Below are positions 12,418-22,623 of a stretch of DNA of 64,000 nucleotides, piece by piece. Each line of letters starts with the position of its first letter. The first letter of the stretch is position 1. Origin of the DNA: Alisma plantago-aquatica (taxonomy: Eukaryota > Streptophyta > Magnoliopsida > Alismatales > Alismataceae). The notes beneath the pieces were generated by a model that ran no database searches, was not told the DNA's origin, and was given only the letters and a program-made list of their open reading frames with translations. Position numbers and translations under genes: made by a program. The stretch covers positions 298,038,558 to 298,102,557 of the forward strand of contig OY856409.1 in assembly GCA_963693085.1 (NCBI GenBank). Direction: 5' to 3'.

Positions 12418-13611
12418 TTGCACTATTACTTTTGGGATGATCCTATTTTGTTGAAACAGTGTAGGGATGGAATTTTGAGGAGATGTGTACCTAAAGGTGA
12501 GTATGAGAGTGTGTTAAAGCATTTCCACACACTACCTACAAGTAGACACCATGCTAGTTCTAGGACAACCAAAAAGGTGTTGGAGAGAAGATTGTATTGG
12601 CCGACCCTTTTCAAAGATGCATATGACTTTGTGCATAGGTGTGATGCATGTCAGCGGTCAACTAACATATCAAAGCGGTAGGAGATACCTTTGAATGTGT
12701 TTGAAGACGTATATGTTTTTGATTTGTGGGGTATTGATTTCATGGGACCCTTTGTGTCCTATAACTCCAACCTTTAAATCTTGTTGGCTGTAGATTATGT
12801 GTCAAAATGGGTGGAAGCAATTCCAACCCGAACCAATGATGTAAATGTCATATGCAAATTTGTTAAGGATCACATTTTCTGTAGATTTGGAGTGCCCAAG
12901 ATGATCATAAGTGATGGAGGAACTCATTTCACTAATAAGAAATTTGGGGAATTTTTAACCAAGTATGGAGTGACACACCATGTGGGTACACCATATCACC
13001 CACAAACACAAAGACAAGTAGATGTTTCCAATCGTGAGATTAAAAAGATCCTTGAAAAGACAGTGTTGTCTAGTAGAAAGAATTGGAGTGATTTATTAGT
13101 TGATGCACTATGGGCCTATAGGACAACCTACAAGACACCCATAGGAACCACACCCTTTAGGTTAGTCTATGGCCAAGTGTGTCATCTTCCTATGGCATTA
13201 GAACATAAGGCTCATTGGGCATTGAGAAGGTTCAATTTTGATCATGATGAAGTAGGAAAGATAAGGATGTTAGAGTTGAATGAGCTTGATGAAATTCAGA
13301 TGAATTCTTATAAGAACTCAAGATTGTACAAGGAAATAACTAAGCAAATTCATGACCGCCATATAGCTAGGTGAGTCTTTTTATCGGGAGAGAGTGTGTT
13401 GCTCTTTAACTCAAGATTGAAATTGCACCCCGAGAAATTGAGATCTAGGTGGAGTGGACCGTTCGTCATAGAAGAGGTGTTTCCACATGGAGTGGTTAGG
13501 ATAAAAGAGGGAGAGAGATCCTTCTTGGTCAATGGTCAAAGATTGAAACATTATTTTGGAGAAGATTTTGTGAGGAAGGAGCATGCGGTTAAATTTATTG
13601 TTCTTAATTAA
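12418..13611 (+). pseudogene. E1 integrase remnant
   Basis: Integrase would insert the cDNA into the chromosome. The N-terminal zinc finger is visible (RHHASS...CDACQ, about 12544-12655). The core shows WGIDFMGPF (first Asp), ISDGGTHF (second Asp, 12913) and QTQRQVDVSNRE, where the third catalytic residue, 36 codons after the second Asp (codon 13021), is Asp instead of Glu. The C-terminal part includes WALRRFNFD, RSRWSGPFVI and VNGQRLKHY. Stops: TAG 12679, TAA 12775, TGA 13372. The natural terminator is TAA 13609. Frame is unchanged from gag, 5 kb upstream. Confidence 0.9.
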
Positions 13612-13650
13612 TCTCAACAATAGAGTTGTCTAGCCTAAGACATTAAATAA

Positions 13651-13676
13651 GGGCGCTTGTTGGGAGGCAATCCAAC
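13651..13676 (+). promoter_or_regulatory. Conserved post-pol box
   Basis: CTTGTTGGGAGGCAATCCAA lies about 45 bp after the pol stop. Near-identical boxes follow pol in E2 (21807-21829) and E3 (minus, 61228-61203). TTGG(G)...(T/C)CCAA arms allow a small hairpin. Its role is unknown; position suggests an RNA or subgenomic-expression signal. Confidence 0.55.
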
Positions 13677-13795
13677 CATTTGGATGTTTATTTCTTTCAT
13701 TCCCATTAAGTTGTTTTATTAGTACTTAGTTTTTAAAAAAAATTATGTAAAAATGATGCCATGATTTTTTTGTTGAGTGTGCAGTCTGTGGCTAA

Positions 13796-14303
13796 GTCAG
13801 TGCCACCGACATCCATGTCGATGGCACCGAGATAGGGTCAGAGAGATGGGCATTGTGGATAATAAAAGTCGGTGCAACCAACATCTATGTCGGTGCCACA
13901 GACATCTCTGAAGAAAGTGCAGAACGCATATGTGGTTAACTGATGAGTCGTCAGTACCATCGACACCCAAGTCAGTGGCACCAACTTGGCATGAGGTCCT
14001 AAGCTCGGTGGGTGCGTCGATGCAACGACAGAAGAAAAAAAGGTTCGATCATAATGTCGGTACCACTGACCACATCGTCAGTGCCACTGACCATAGGAAA
14101 CACCAAACCATGGACAACACCGATCGATGGCTCAGATGTGCCCACATGGACTATCTGAAGATTCGAATCTGCCCAAAATTCGATGCCATCGACACCCAGT
14201 AGTGCCACTGACTCGTCAGCAATCCAGAAAAGGAAGATCGCACATCGACAGTTGTCGATGCACTGAGCGCCCGGATTTGGTCCTAGAAGTCGGTGCCACT
14301 GAC
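13796..14303 (+). repeat. Array of paired 15-bp palindromes upstream of E1 ORF2
   Basis: The consensus GTCGGTGCCACCGAC has 7-bp inverted arms around one base. Copies start at 13796, 13817, 13868, 13889, 13950, 13971, 14056, 14077, about 14179, about 14199 and 14289. Except for the last they occur as pairs with 20-21 bp between starts. Perfect or near-perfect dyads include 14077 and 14289. Degenerate extra dyads lie at 14016-14029 and 14243-14260. The array sits between integrase and a TATA box. The spacing resembles binding sites on one face of the helix. Confidence 0.85.
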
Positions 14304-14330
14304 TCTATCGTAGTAGGTTAGCGTCAGCCC

Positions 14331-14340
14331 TATAAAAGGG
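14331..14340 (+). promoter_or_regulatory. TATA box between array and ORF2
   Basis: TATAAAAGGG in the context CAGCCCTATAAAAGGGAGGG lies 28 bp after the last dyad and 143 bp before the likely ORF2 ATG (14474). A related but decayed word, GACAAAAAGGGAGGA, follows the LTR array at about 18069, which supports a shared promoter design. Confidence 0.65.
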
Positions 14341-14473
14341 AGGGTATAGTTTGTTTTCTTTCTTACAACTTGAAGAACAATGATTCCCACGAGCATGAGC
14401 GGCTACTCCGATCATCTAGAGGCTTCATCGGGCTCTTCCTTTCTTATTCTTCTTCTCTTCTCAATCCATCATC

Positions 14474-15922
14474 ATGTCCAGATAAGGAGGAACCCCTAGC
14501 ACTCTTACACCATGACCACGCCTCAGCCACCCCTTAACAGAGGTGAGGAAGGTCTATGAAGAGCTTGCAATGCGACTATTTGCACCTACACGATATAGTG
14601 ATCTTCAACTACTGGAGGATATAGGCTTCTCTGACAACATGGCGTATGTCCTCGAGCGATAAGAGTTTGATCAAAGATCTGTGAATCCAATATTTGGTGG
14701 GTGGCCAGCATACAAAGAAATCATCATCGAGTTCATGGCATCCTTAGAGACATTGGTCACCCCCGATCAAGCACGCCCATCAAGCAGCGAATAGAGAAGG
14801 AAATGTTTACTCTTCGTGCCTTCAATGCTATTTACAGGTGGCCACACGTGTCCTGTTGTCAGCCCAAGAATGTCGATTTGGACGTCATATGGAAGGACTT
14901 TGTGATAGCGCCAGAGGGTAAACAGATGAACTTCCACCATAGTTCTTTGGCAGACTTCGATCATCCCTTTGTTTAGGTGCTTCATCGGATGCTGAACAAT
15001 ACATTATTCACAAAGTCAACCCAAACACAAGCGAAGGTATAAGTATTGGACTTATATTTTCTATATCAACTTATGGAGGGAGATCCAGTCAATTGGGGAT
15101 CATTCTTTCTCCAACACATTATTGCAGTGAGGCACAATGTCAGGCGGGCTATGCCCATTCTCTTTGGGGGACTTATCACCCCCATTACTCTTCACTTGGG
15201 CCTTAATCTCTCTACTCTGGAGCCGCTCAACTCTAGGCTACACATCGGCTGCCTTCATTTCAAGCAGTCCGACCTCATCATAGTGGACAATGATGTCATC
15301 TATGCCACATGCTCAGTCGATGATACTTTCTACAAGCGTCGACTTCCTGATCCCATCTTCAACATTAGGGGAGTCAGGCACTATAAATGGCCAACTCTAG
15401 GCAATGATGACAACGTTGAACAACAAGAAGCTCAGGCTGAGGAGGAAGACATGGGAAGTGATGACGTGGAGGAAGTGGAGCCCACCATTCCTATGAGACA
15501 TAGAGTGGGTCCACAGAAGTGTCCTCGCCATTATACTGACTCATCATCTTCTGCCCCACCGCGCTCTCAAGAAGGAGAGGATGCTTACTCTATGGCGGGA
15601 ATGTATACTATGCTGCAGGCCATCCAGACGCATCAACATCAGCAAACCCAATCCCTGGCTGGCATTCAGGATGTGCATGGTCGACTGTATAGCAACCAGC
15701 AGGCGATCTATGAAAATGAACGCCTCCTCTCGGCCAACCAAGAGAATATGCATCAGTGTCTGCAACAGATGGAGAATTATCAACAACCTTTCTTTGATCA
15801 TTACAGGAGCCAGGGGTAATTTGGAGGTTACCTGATGCCACCGGACATGCCCCCATCTGATCCTACCTTTCAAGGGATGTTTCCTCCCTAGGACCCCACA
15901 CAGCCACCGCCACCACCAATTT
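14474..15922 (+). pseudogene. E1 ORF2, Athila env-like / plant transposon protein
   Basis: This is the extra ORF after pol. Function is unproven: called env-like in Athila, and its core resembles the domain often annotated 'putative plant transposon protein'. The start is taken as ATG 14474, the first ATG that leads into the frame with APTRYSDLQLLEDIGFSD and YKEIIIEFMASLE (the typical Y.....EF..S.E block). A frameshift near 14780 moves coding to another frame (TLRAFNAIYRW), with further stops and a shift before 15046. DPVNWGSFFLQHI and GGLITPITLHLGL at 15091-15190 are the core block. An acidic stretch and a Gln-rich, possibly coiled-coil tail (about 15600-15790) follow. TAA 15817 and TAG near 15889 fall where Gln fits, and the real end is probably the TGA near 15920. 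Confidence 0.75.
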
Positions 15923-17511
15923 GAGTCGGGTATCAATGTTCCACTCCTTAAGTTGGGATATTGACTATGGGGAGATAGTCACATTCAAGCTTAGGGAGGG
16001 TGCTGGAACAGTTTCTATCTTAGTTTTTATTTTCTTTTATTTTAGCTTTTTGTATATTTTATTTTGAGTAGTTTTTCTTATTAGTTTTTCTACTATGTAG
16101 GATCCACAATATATCTAGTATAATATGTGGAGAATTAAATGCATTGTTTTAGTTGAGAATATCAATCTCTGGTTGGGTGCTTCATAAAAAAATAATAATA
16201 AATTTTCTGTATGAGCTTATCTTGCAAGTAATCGAGTCGCATAACTGAGGAAGTGCTTGAGTAAGTCAGCTTTAGGACATTAGAGCATAAATGACCATCC
16301 AATTTGTCTAAGAAAGTGATTGACCAGGATTGTTAAGCCTAAACTGATCAAACACTAACGTGACCTTAAATTAAAAATTTAAGAAAGAAACCCCTCGATT
16401 ACCCTATACACAGATAATTAGAGAGGGACATATGAGTTTTTCTATATGTTCTGTCTCTTAGTCATGTGATCTCACCCACCACATACCTTTGACTCACACC
16501 CCACCATAAGAGGATTGAGCACATGTTGTCATTCTTTCTCTTGATTGCATTTACATTGCATAATAGATTGTGCATAATAGTTGTTTATTTTTGCCTACAT
16601 TAGTGCATAAAAAATATATAGAAAATCATACGTGCACAAAAAAATCATGGTGCATGCTATTTAGTTGCATAACACCTTTGTTCATATAGCTGCATAAGCA
16701 CTACATTTCTTCTTGCATAAAATCTTGTCAAACTTCTTCTCTTTTAATAAAAAGGTAGTGATTGTGCCCATTCTTTGAAAAAAAAAGAACTTACAAAAAT
16801 TAAAGGTGTAGTGCAATTAGAAGCCCAAAGCAATTCTATCATGATTGAAAGGGGACTTAAATGAATAAAAAAGAAAAAAAATATATATATGAATATTTTT
16901 GAAAGTTCAAAGGGATAATTCTAACCAATTATAAAGAAAAGTTAGCACATGATGTAGTTTTGTAGATATTTTGTCTTATCTTGAAATGAAATAATAGTTG
17001 CATGCATCATTCCACCACAATGATTAGGCATTAGGAGCATTCTAAAAATTGCATCATCATAGGTTCATCATGATTTTTGATTGCATGAATGATTTCATGT
17101 GCTCATGAGTCTTCCACAGCCACCTATTTCAACCACCTGTTGCTCTTATTGGCATGTCACTCAAATGATTGTCTCCTCATTCGTTATTCTATCAGGAGAA
17201 CTGCTTCCATGTAGATGGTATGTAGAGAAAGAGCAATGTAGATAGGAAATCACACGATGCATCAAGTATGAACCGAACAATTTTATCATATTAATTGCTT
17301 TAACCGATAATGTCTCATTGATTGTGGGGGTGGACATCTTGGATAGAGATTCTTGGTTTCCTATAGGGAAGTTAGTGTTCACTGGTCAGTAAAGGCTGAA
17401 AGGAGGACCGAAAGGTGGAGACTTTTTAGATGTACCTTATGCATTTTGTCCTCTAGCTGACTTATCTCAATCAGATCTAAAGGTATTGTCGCTTGAGGAC
17501 GATCAAGATTC
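15923..17511 (+). other. E1 3' untranslated region, no gene seen
   Basis: AT-rich sequence with homopolymer runs and no supported ORF on either strand. Near the end, GTCGCTTGAGGACGATCAAG followed by CTTAGGGGAG is the Athila/Tat-type sequence that precedes the LTR. A second purine stretch (AGCTTAGGGAGGG, about 15990) directly after ORF2 may be an internal purine tract. Confidence 0.6.
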
Positions 17512-17525
17512 AGCTTAGGGGAGTT
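17512..17525 (+). other. E1 polypurine tract
   Basis: AGCTTAGGGGAGTT directly precedes TGATGTATGG, the first bases of the LTR. E3 has the equivalent AAGTTTGGGGGAGT before TGATAAAC on the minus strand. Confidence 0.75.
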
Positions 17526-19025
17526 TGATGTATGGGTTTTGAGTCACTTATTATAGGCCTAGTTTCCATTCGTTTTGTACATTTGTTAGTCAATTTGTTG
17601 ATCATATGTGCATGAATCTTGATTTTTGGCTTGTATACTCTTTGTGCATCAAACTATGCTTATTTCATCGTAATTATATTATTTTATATATTTCTCAGCT
17701 TGATACCCAGTCTCTGTGCATTTTCAGGAACTTTCAAATAATTGAGTCGGAGCCACCGACCACCCAGGTCGGTGCCACTGAGATGACATCAGAGACAAGC
17801 CCATAGTCGACCAAAAGAGTCAATGGCACCGACCACACAGCTCGGTGCCATCGAGATAGCATTAGAGAGGAAGGGAAAAATTTTGTAGCAGCTCGGTGCC
17901 GTTGACATTCTAGTCAATGGTACCAACCCAGCCAGGGACGACCAGAGCCCGATAGAGTCAGTGCCACTGACCACCAAGTCGGTGCCACCGACTCTATCAG
18001 AATTCAGCAATCTAAACCAACCGCCCAGATCCAACGATCCATGTTATGTGGTACCGTAAGTGACCTAGGACAAAAAGGGAGGATGGCCAGACCTAAAGGG
18101 GATCGGTTTTTGCATCGCATAACGGCCAGAGAAGAGAGGGAGAGAGCATAGAGCTGAAGGATGACAATCAAACGATTCAAGCACCTCTGACAGACATTTC
18201 TACTGCCGAAAGACTGCAGAATGCACATTTCTCAAGGAGGATCATCCAGAGCATCATCTTTCTAGGGGTTAAACAAATATCCTTCATGTTTCCCACGTTT
18301 TTCTTCTCTCCTTCCATGTATTTTCAATTGAAAACCATGCGGGGCTAAACCCCTCTTTTCCTTAGGACCCGGGAGTAGCCCGGGGAATCGTTGTATTGAC
18401 TATTTACATAATTTAGTATAAGTTTCTCTTTATTCCTGGATATATAAGTGTACGTGGATTTGAATGACTTATCACTTCTTGATTACCATCGATAGGGTAT
18501 TAGACCAATAATCACTCCAGAAGGGGGGGATTAACGATTAGAAAACCATAACTTGTACACTTCCCTATGCGTTCCTTGGAATAGGTGACATACAAGTAGT
18601 GGAAAGAACCCAGAGTTTTCATTAATGCACCTAAACTAAGAATAAATTACCATAGACATGGAATTGGCTTAGATTTAGGTAGTGAATTGTATCGCGGGAG
18701 CGAGAAATTTGAGCTATAGGCTTTCTATCTAGGTTAGAAGTAGGAATTTATGTTAATTCGGTAGAGATAATATACAATGAGACCCCATGGTGAAACTGGT
18801 AATTCTAAGGAATTCAACCATATTTGGATCAATCGTTTTCATTTTCTCTTAATTTTCTTTTGCTTCATTAAAACTCAATTCAACATTTTCAACCAGCTTA
18901 GCTGATCGTACTGTAGTTAGTAGTAGTCATTGAGACTACGTCTACCTGAGTTTGACTCAGGCCTCACAAGGCCTATATTACTCGGCGCGGACACTTATGT
19001 TTTTATGCACGGTTTTGGTGTGTCA
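17526..19025 (+). repeat. E1 3' LTR (about 1500 bp)
   Basis: The start TGATG follows the purine tract. The end is placed at GTGTCA (19025), where E2 pol coding resumes (IPMIEDHEP frame). A palindrome array occupies 220-470 bp from the LTR start, followed by a decayed TATA-like word at 18069 and then GCGGGGCTAAACCCCTC (18338), a typical Athila/Tat R-region feature. No 5' LTR is in the window to confirm the edges. Confidence 0.65.
17746..17992 (+). repeat. Palindrome array in E1 LTR
   Basis: This is the same dyad as upstream of ORF2. Starts at 17746, 17768, 17819, 17841, 17892, 17913, 17957 and 17978, hence four pairs with 21-22 bp inside pairs and 73, 73 and 65 bp between pairs. The copy at 17978-17992 is exactly GTCGGTGCCACCGAC. 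It lies in the U3 position, upstream of the LTR transcription start. This looks like a promoter-proximal binding array. Confidence 0.85.
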
Positions 19026-21720
19026 GATCCCTATGATAGAGGACCATGAACCATATATAGAACACCCACACAAATTGAACCCAAACACGAAGGAAGTGGT
19101 TTGCCTTGAATTTGTGAAGTTTATCACATATGGCATCATCTTCCTTGTCTTTGAATCACCAAGGGTGAGCCCAGTACAAGTTGTTCCAAAGAAGGGAGGC
19201 ACCACAGTGGTGCACAATGAAAATAGTGAACTCATCCCTACTCACACCATCACTGGGTGTACAAGTTGTTCCAAAGAAGGGAGGCACCACAATGGTGCAC
19301 AATGAAAATAGTGAACTCATCCCTGCTCACACCATCACTGGGTGTAGGATGTGCATTGACTATAGGAAGTTGAATAAAGTTGTGCTCAAGGACCACTTTC
19401 CCCTACCCTTCCTAGACCATATCTTGGAACACCTAGCTTATCAAGAGACTTTTGCTATCTTGATGGTCATTACATATTCTATCAAATCCCAATACATATA
19501 GATGACCAATAGAAGACAAATTTTACATGTCCTTATGGGACCTATGAATTTAGAATAATGTCCTTTAGACTCTGTAATGCACCAACTACGTTCCAATGTT
19601 GCATGACAGCCATCATCTCCAAACAAACTGAAACTATTATGGAAGTTTTTATGGACGATTTCTCTCTCTATGGAGATTCGTTCTACTTATGACTGATGCT
19701 CCTCTCACTAGCACTCAAATGTTGTGAGGAAGCACATATGATGCTCAATTGGGAAAAATGCCATTTTATGGTGAAAGAAGGTACAGTGCTAGGCACAAAA
19801 GTGGACAAATAAAAAATTTAAGTGATCACAAAACACAGCCCTCCAGCCACAACAAGAGAAATCAGAGCCTTACTAGGTCACACAAGTTTCTATAAAAGAT
19901 TCATCAATGAATTTTCTAAAATAAACAATCCAATGACAATCCTATTGCTCTAAGATGTCGAATTCCTCTTGGACAAAGAATGTATGAAGAATTTAAATAA
20001 TCTGAAAAGACCCTAACTTCATCCCCCATTATTTGAGAGCCAGATTGGTTGCAGCATTTTAGGATCATGAGTTACGATAGTGATTATGTGGAGGGATATG
20101 TTTTGGGTCAACGTTTTGATTAGAAAAACCACATTTTATCTTATGCATCTAAGTCTTGATGAAGGCAAGAGAAACTACACCACTACTAAGAAGGAGATTT
20201 TAGCAGTTGTGTATTCTTTTGATAAATTCTTATCATACCTTGTGGGCTCAAAAGTTATAGTTTATATCGACCACTCTGTGATTCATTATTTATTGACAAA
20301 TAAGGATGGAAAACCCATACTAATCAAATGGATTCTCCTTCTATAAGAATTTGATAGATATATGAGACAAGAAGGTACGAAAAATGTAGTTGTTGATCAT
20401 CTGAGTCACATTCACATTCATAATGTAGATGCCATCCACATCAATTACTCTCTACCAGATGATCATCTCATGAAAGCTTCAATAGATATCCCTTGGTACA
20501 TAGATTTTTTCAATCATCTCACTACAAGTGTTATTCATCCAGAGTGCATAACACTATAAGAAATAAGTTCATGCATGACATCAGGAAATGTCACTGGGAT
20601 GAACATGTCGTTTCAAACTATGTGTCAATGATATTTATCGATGTTGTGTCCCATAGGAGGGAGTTCCTTTAATTCTTGAGAAGTGCCACTCATAACTGTC
20701 TGGAGACCACATGAAATCTAAGACAACCATACTAAAAAGTCCTAAAATGTGGTTTCTTCTAGTCAATGATATCTAAGGTTGCTTGTGATTTGTCTTTTCC
20801 TATGACAAATGTCAAAGGTCTAGAAATATCACTAATAGAGTTAAAATTCCATTAAAGACATGGAAAGAAGTTGAAATCTTTGACATATGGGGTGTGGACT
20901 ACATGGGCACATTTTCTTCTTCATATGGGATCTGCTACATCCTGGTGGTGATTAACTATGTATCTAAATGGGTAGAAGCAATACTGACTATGACTTGTGA
21001 TTTAAAGCATGTTATCAAGCTATTCTAAGATGTCATCATTCTTTGCTTTGGAGCTCCCCCATACCGTCATATTTAATAGAGGCTCCCACATTCAAGAATG
21101 AAGTTTTAAAATGCTTCTGAGGAAATATAGCATGTATCACAAAGTAGCTTCTCCTTATCATCTACAAATGAGAGGCAGGTAGAAGTGTCAAACTACAAAC
21201 TCTGGACCATACTATGAAGGATTGGTCCAACAAAATCAATGATGCTCTCTAGGCATACATGACAACTTTTAAGACTACCTTAGGCACCACACCTTTCAGA
21301 CTTATTTATTGGAAATCATGTTACCTTCCTATTGAATTAGAACACAAAGCCTGGTGGGCAATCAAACAACTGAAATTTTATTTGAAGAAATTTGGTCAAA
21401 ATAGGCTTCGACAACTATATGAGCTTGAGGATATCAGAACAACCAAATACAAGAATGCACAAATCTATAAAGAGTGAACAAAATTATGGCACAATGGTCA
21501 TATGAAGAGGAAATACATAGAAGTCAGATATTAGGTTCTGCTTTTCAACTCATGACTGATACTTTTTCCACATAAGCTCTGATCTCACTGGTTAGGACCT
21601 TACATCATCAAGAAAATCTATATGCACGGTACATCCTCTTGTGGAATGAGAAGTCTGGAAAGTCTATGGAAAATGAGAAACACTTTAAGAGATATTTTTA
21701 AATGGAAGATATGAGTGTTG
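19026..21720 (+). pseudogene. E2 pol remnant (RT, RNase H, integrase), heavily frameshifted
   Basis: An Athila-type pol beginning just upstream of RT. LNPNTKEVV and VSPVQVVPKKGG (about 19075-19200) and VCIDYRKLNK-like text, then [24 protein letters not shown] RNase H (near 20190), VVVDHLSHI (20390), and integrase pieces such as TPFRLIYWKSCYLP (21290) and ELEDIRTTKYKNAQIYKE (21424) give the usual order. Frames change many times and stops are abundant, unlike E1. An 85-bp tandem duplication disrupts RT at 19174-19343. gag and protease are absent here, presumably left of the nested E1 and outside the window. Confidence 0.85.
19174..19343 (+). repeat. 85-bp tandem duplication in E2 RT
   Basis: Units 19174-19258 and 19259-19343 both begin GTACAAGTTGTTCCAAAGAA and differ at about two positions. 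As 85 is not a multiple of three, the duplication shifts the frame. It is a local duplication after the element died or as it died. Confidence 0.9.
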
Positions 21721-21806
21721 AAACACCTCTCACTCTCTCCAAACCAACACCTCCACCAGATGTTTGAAATAAATATGTTGATCCAGTGACATAAAAGACA
21801 TGCGCT

Positions 21807-21829
21807 TGTCAGGAGGCAACACAATCTTA
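21807..21829 (+). promoter_or_regulatory. Conserved post-pol box of E2
   Basis: CTTGTCAGGAGGCAACACAA matches the E1 box at 13651-13676 and the E3 box at 61228-61203 (minus), each just past the end of pol. Confidence 0.55.
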
Positions 21830-22333
21830 AATTTAGTTTCTCCTTTCAACTCTAGATTGTATATTTTTACATACATTAGTGAATGCATCACAAGATGCAA
21901 TCTTAAATTTTTAAATTTTGAATTCCATTTCTATGATTTTGGGTGGATGAAACAATGTTGATAGGGACACAACCACATCTAGTGGCCCAACCAGCATGGT
22001 ATTCCCTCCATATTAGATTTTGTATAGTGGTTAATCCACATTCTATTTTCCATCAACACCTATCTGTTAAAATCTTGTAAAAACTACATCACTAAAATTT
22101 ACTTGAACTTATAAAAAAATCAATTTCTCACAATAGGATTGTATAGAAATTTTGATGAAATTTTGAAGCTTTTCATACAATCAAATCCATTATATAGCCA
22201 ACTTGTTTCTTATTCCATGATATTAATATGAATCCTAACTTCATGTTCCTTAGAAGTGAAGTGAATTTTGTGGACTTACATTCATGGTTAAGAAAATCTA
22301 GAATCATTGTCAATTGGAGGACATCGGGAGAAA
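21830..22333 (+). other. E2 post-pol spacer, nothing recognised
   Basis: AT-rich noncoding sequence between the post-pol box and the short motif array. No gene, promoter or repeat identified on either strand. Confidence 0.5.
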
Positions 22334-22450
22334 CATCAGCTAACATAGGATGCTAATCAACTGACAGATTCCAAAAATCTCATCGACTACCGAGACTTAG
22401 AACTCCCATCAACTAACGGTGTCTGAAAATCCATCAACCGCTTAGATGTA
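22334..22450 (+). repeat. Degenerate short motif array upstream of E2 ORF2 position
   Basis: Words related to CATCRACTAACGG start at 22334, 22356, 22381, 22407 and 22432, i.e. every 22-26 bp. A different motif from E1 and E3 but in the same place: after integrase, before a TATA box. It is weaker than the E1 array. More CATCGA/TCGATG words occur at 23095-23245. Confidence 0.4.
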
Positions 22451-22530
22451 GAATTCTTGTCAGGATTTCATCTTAAAAAATATGCAACCTCCAAGGCTTT
22501 AGGCCCAATATGACTATTGAGGCATCAAGA

Positions 22531-22544
22531 TATAAAAAATATAC
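22531..22544 (+). promoter_or_regulatory. TATA-like box upstream of E2 ORF2 position
   Basis: TATAAAAAATATAC lies 81 bp after the last array word and 93 bp before an ATG (22624). In AT-rich DNA this could be chance; the matching order in E1 and E3 raises the likelihood. Confidence 0.4.
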
Positions 22545-22623
22545 CTACAATCAACAAACATACTGATCATACTTACGGTTAGTACAAAACCCTAGCGTTG
22601 TTCTTTAGCAATTCACAACCTTC

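Larger units (their letters stand above)
8623..19025 (+). mobile_element. Athila-type Ty3/gypsy element E1 (from within gag to 3' LTR)
   Basis: The order gag, protease, RT, RNase H, integrase, palindrome array, TATA, env-like ORF2, 3' UTR, PPT and 3' LTR is that of plant Athila/Tat elements, which carry an extra ORF after pol. The 5' LTR and start of gag were displaced beyond the window by the LARD insertion ending at 8622. Its 3' LTR abuts the mid-pol of E2, which suggests E1 itself inserted into E2. The right LTR edge (19025) is placed from a CA terminus and the resumption of E2 coding, to within about 30 bp. Confidence 0.75.

Noticed and set aside
12793..12795. Asp in AVDYVSKW first taken as the first integrase catalytic residue (Glu in E3)
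   Set aside because: By comparison with retroviral integrases the first catalytic Asp is in WGIDF/WGIDY upstream, which is intact in both elements.
8626..13611. Stop-codon readthrough or recoding as an explanation of the single frame with many TAG codons
   Set aside because: All three stop types occur and catalytic residues are also lost, so decay by deamination is simpler.
13796..14303. CRISPR-like look of repeated short palindromes
   Set aside because: Repeats are paired, imperfect and spaced 21 and about 73 bp, with no uniform unique spacers, in a plant retroelement; no cas genes.
15046..15856. Overlapping minus-strand and alternative-frame ORFs opposite E1 ORF2
   Set aside because: They are shadows of the Gln-rich ORF2 coding sequence.
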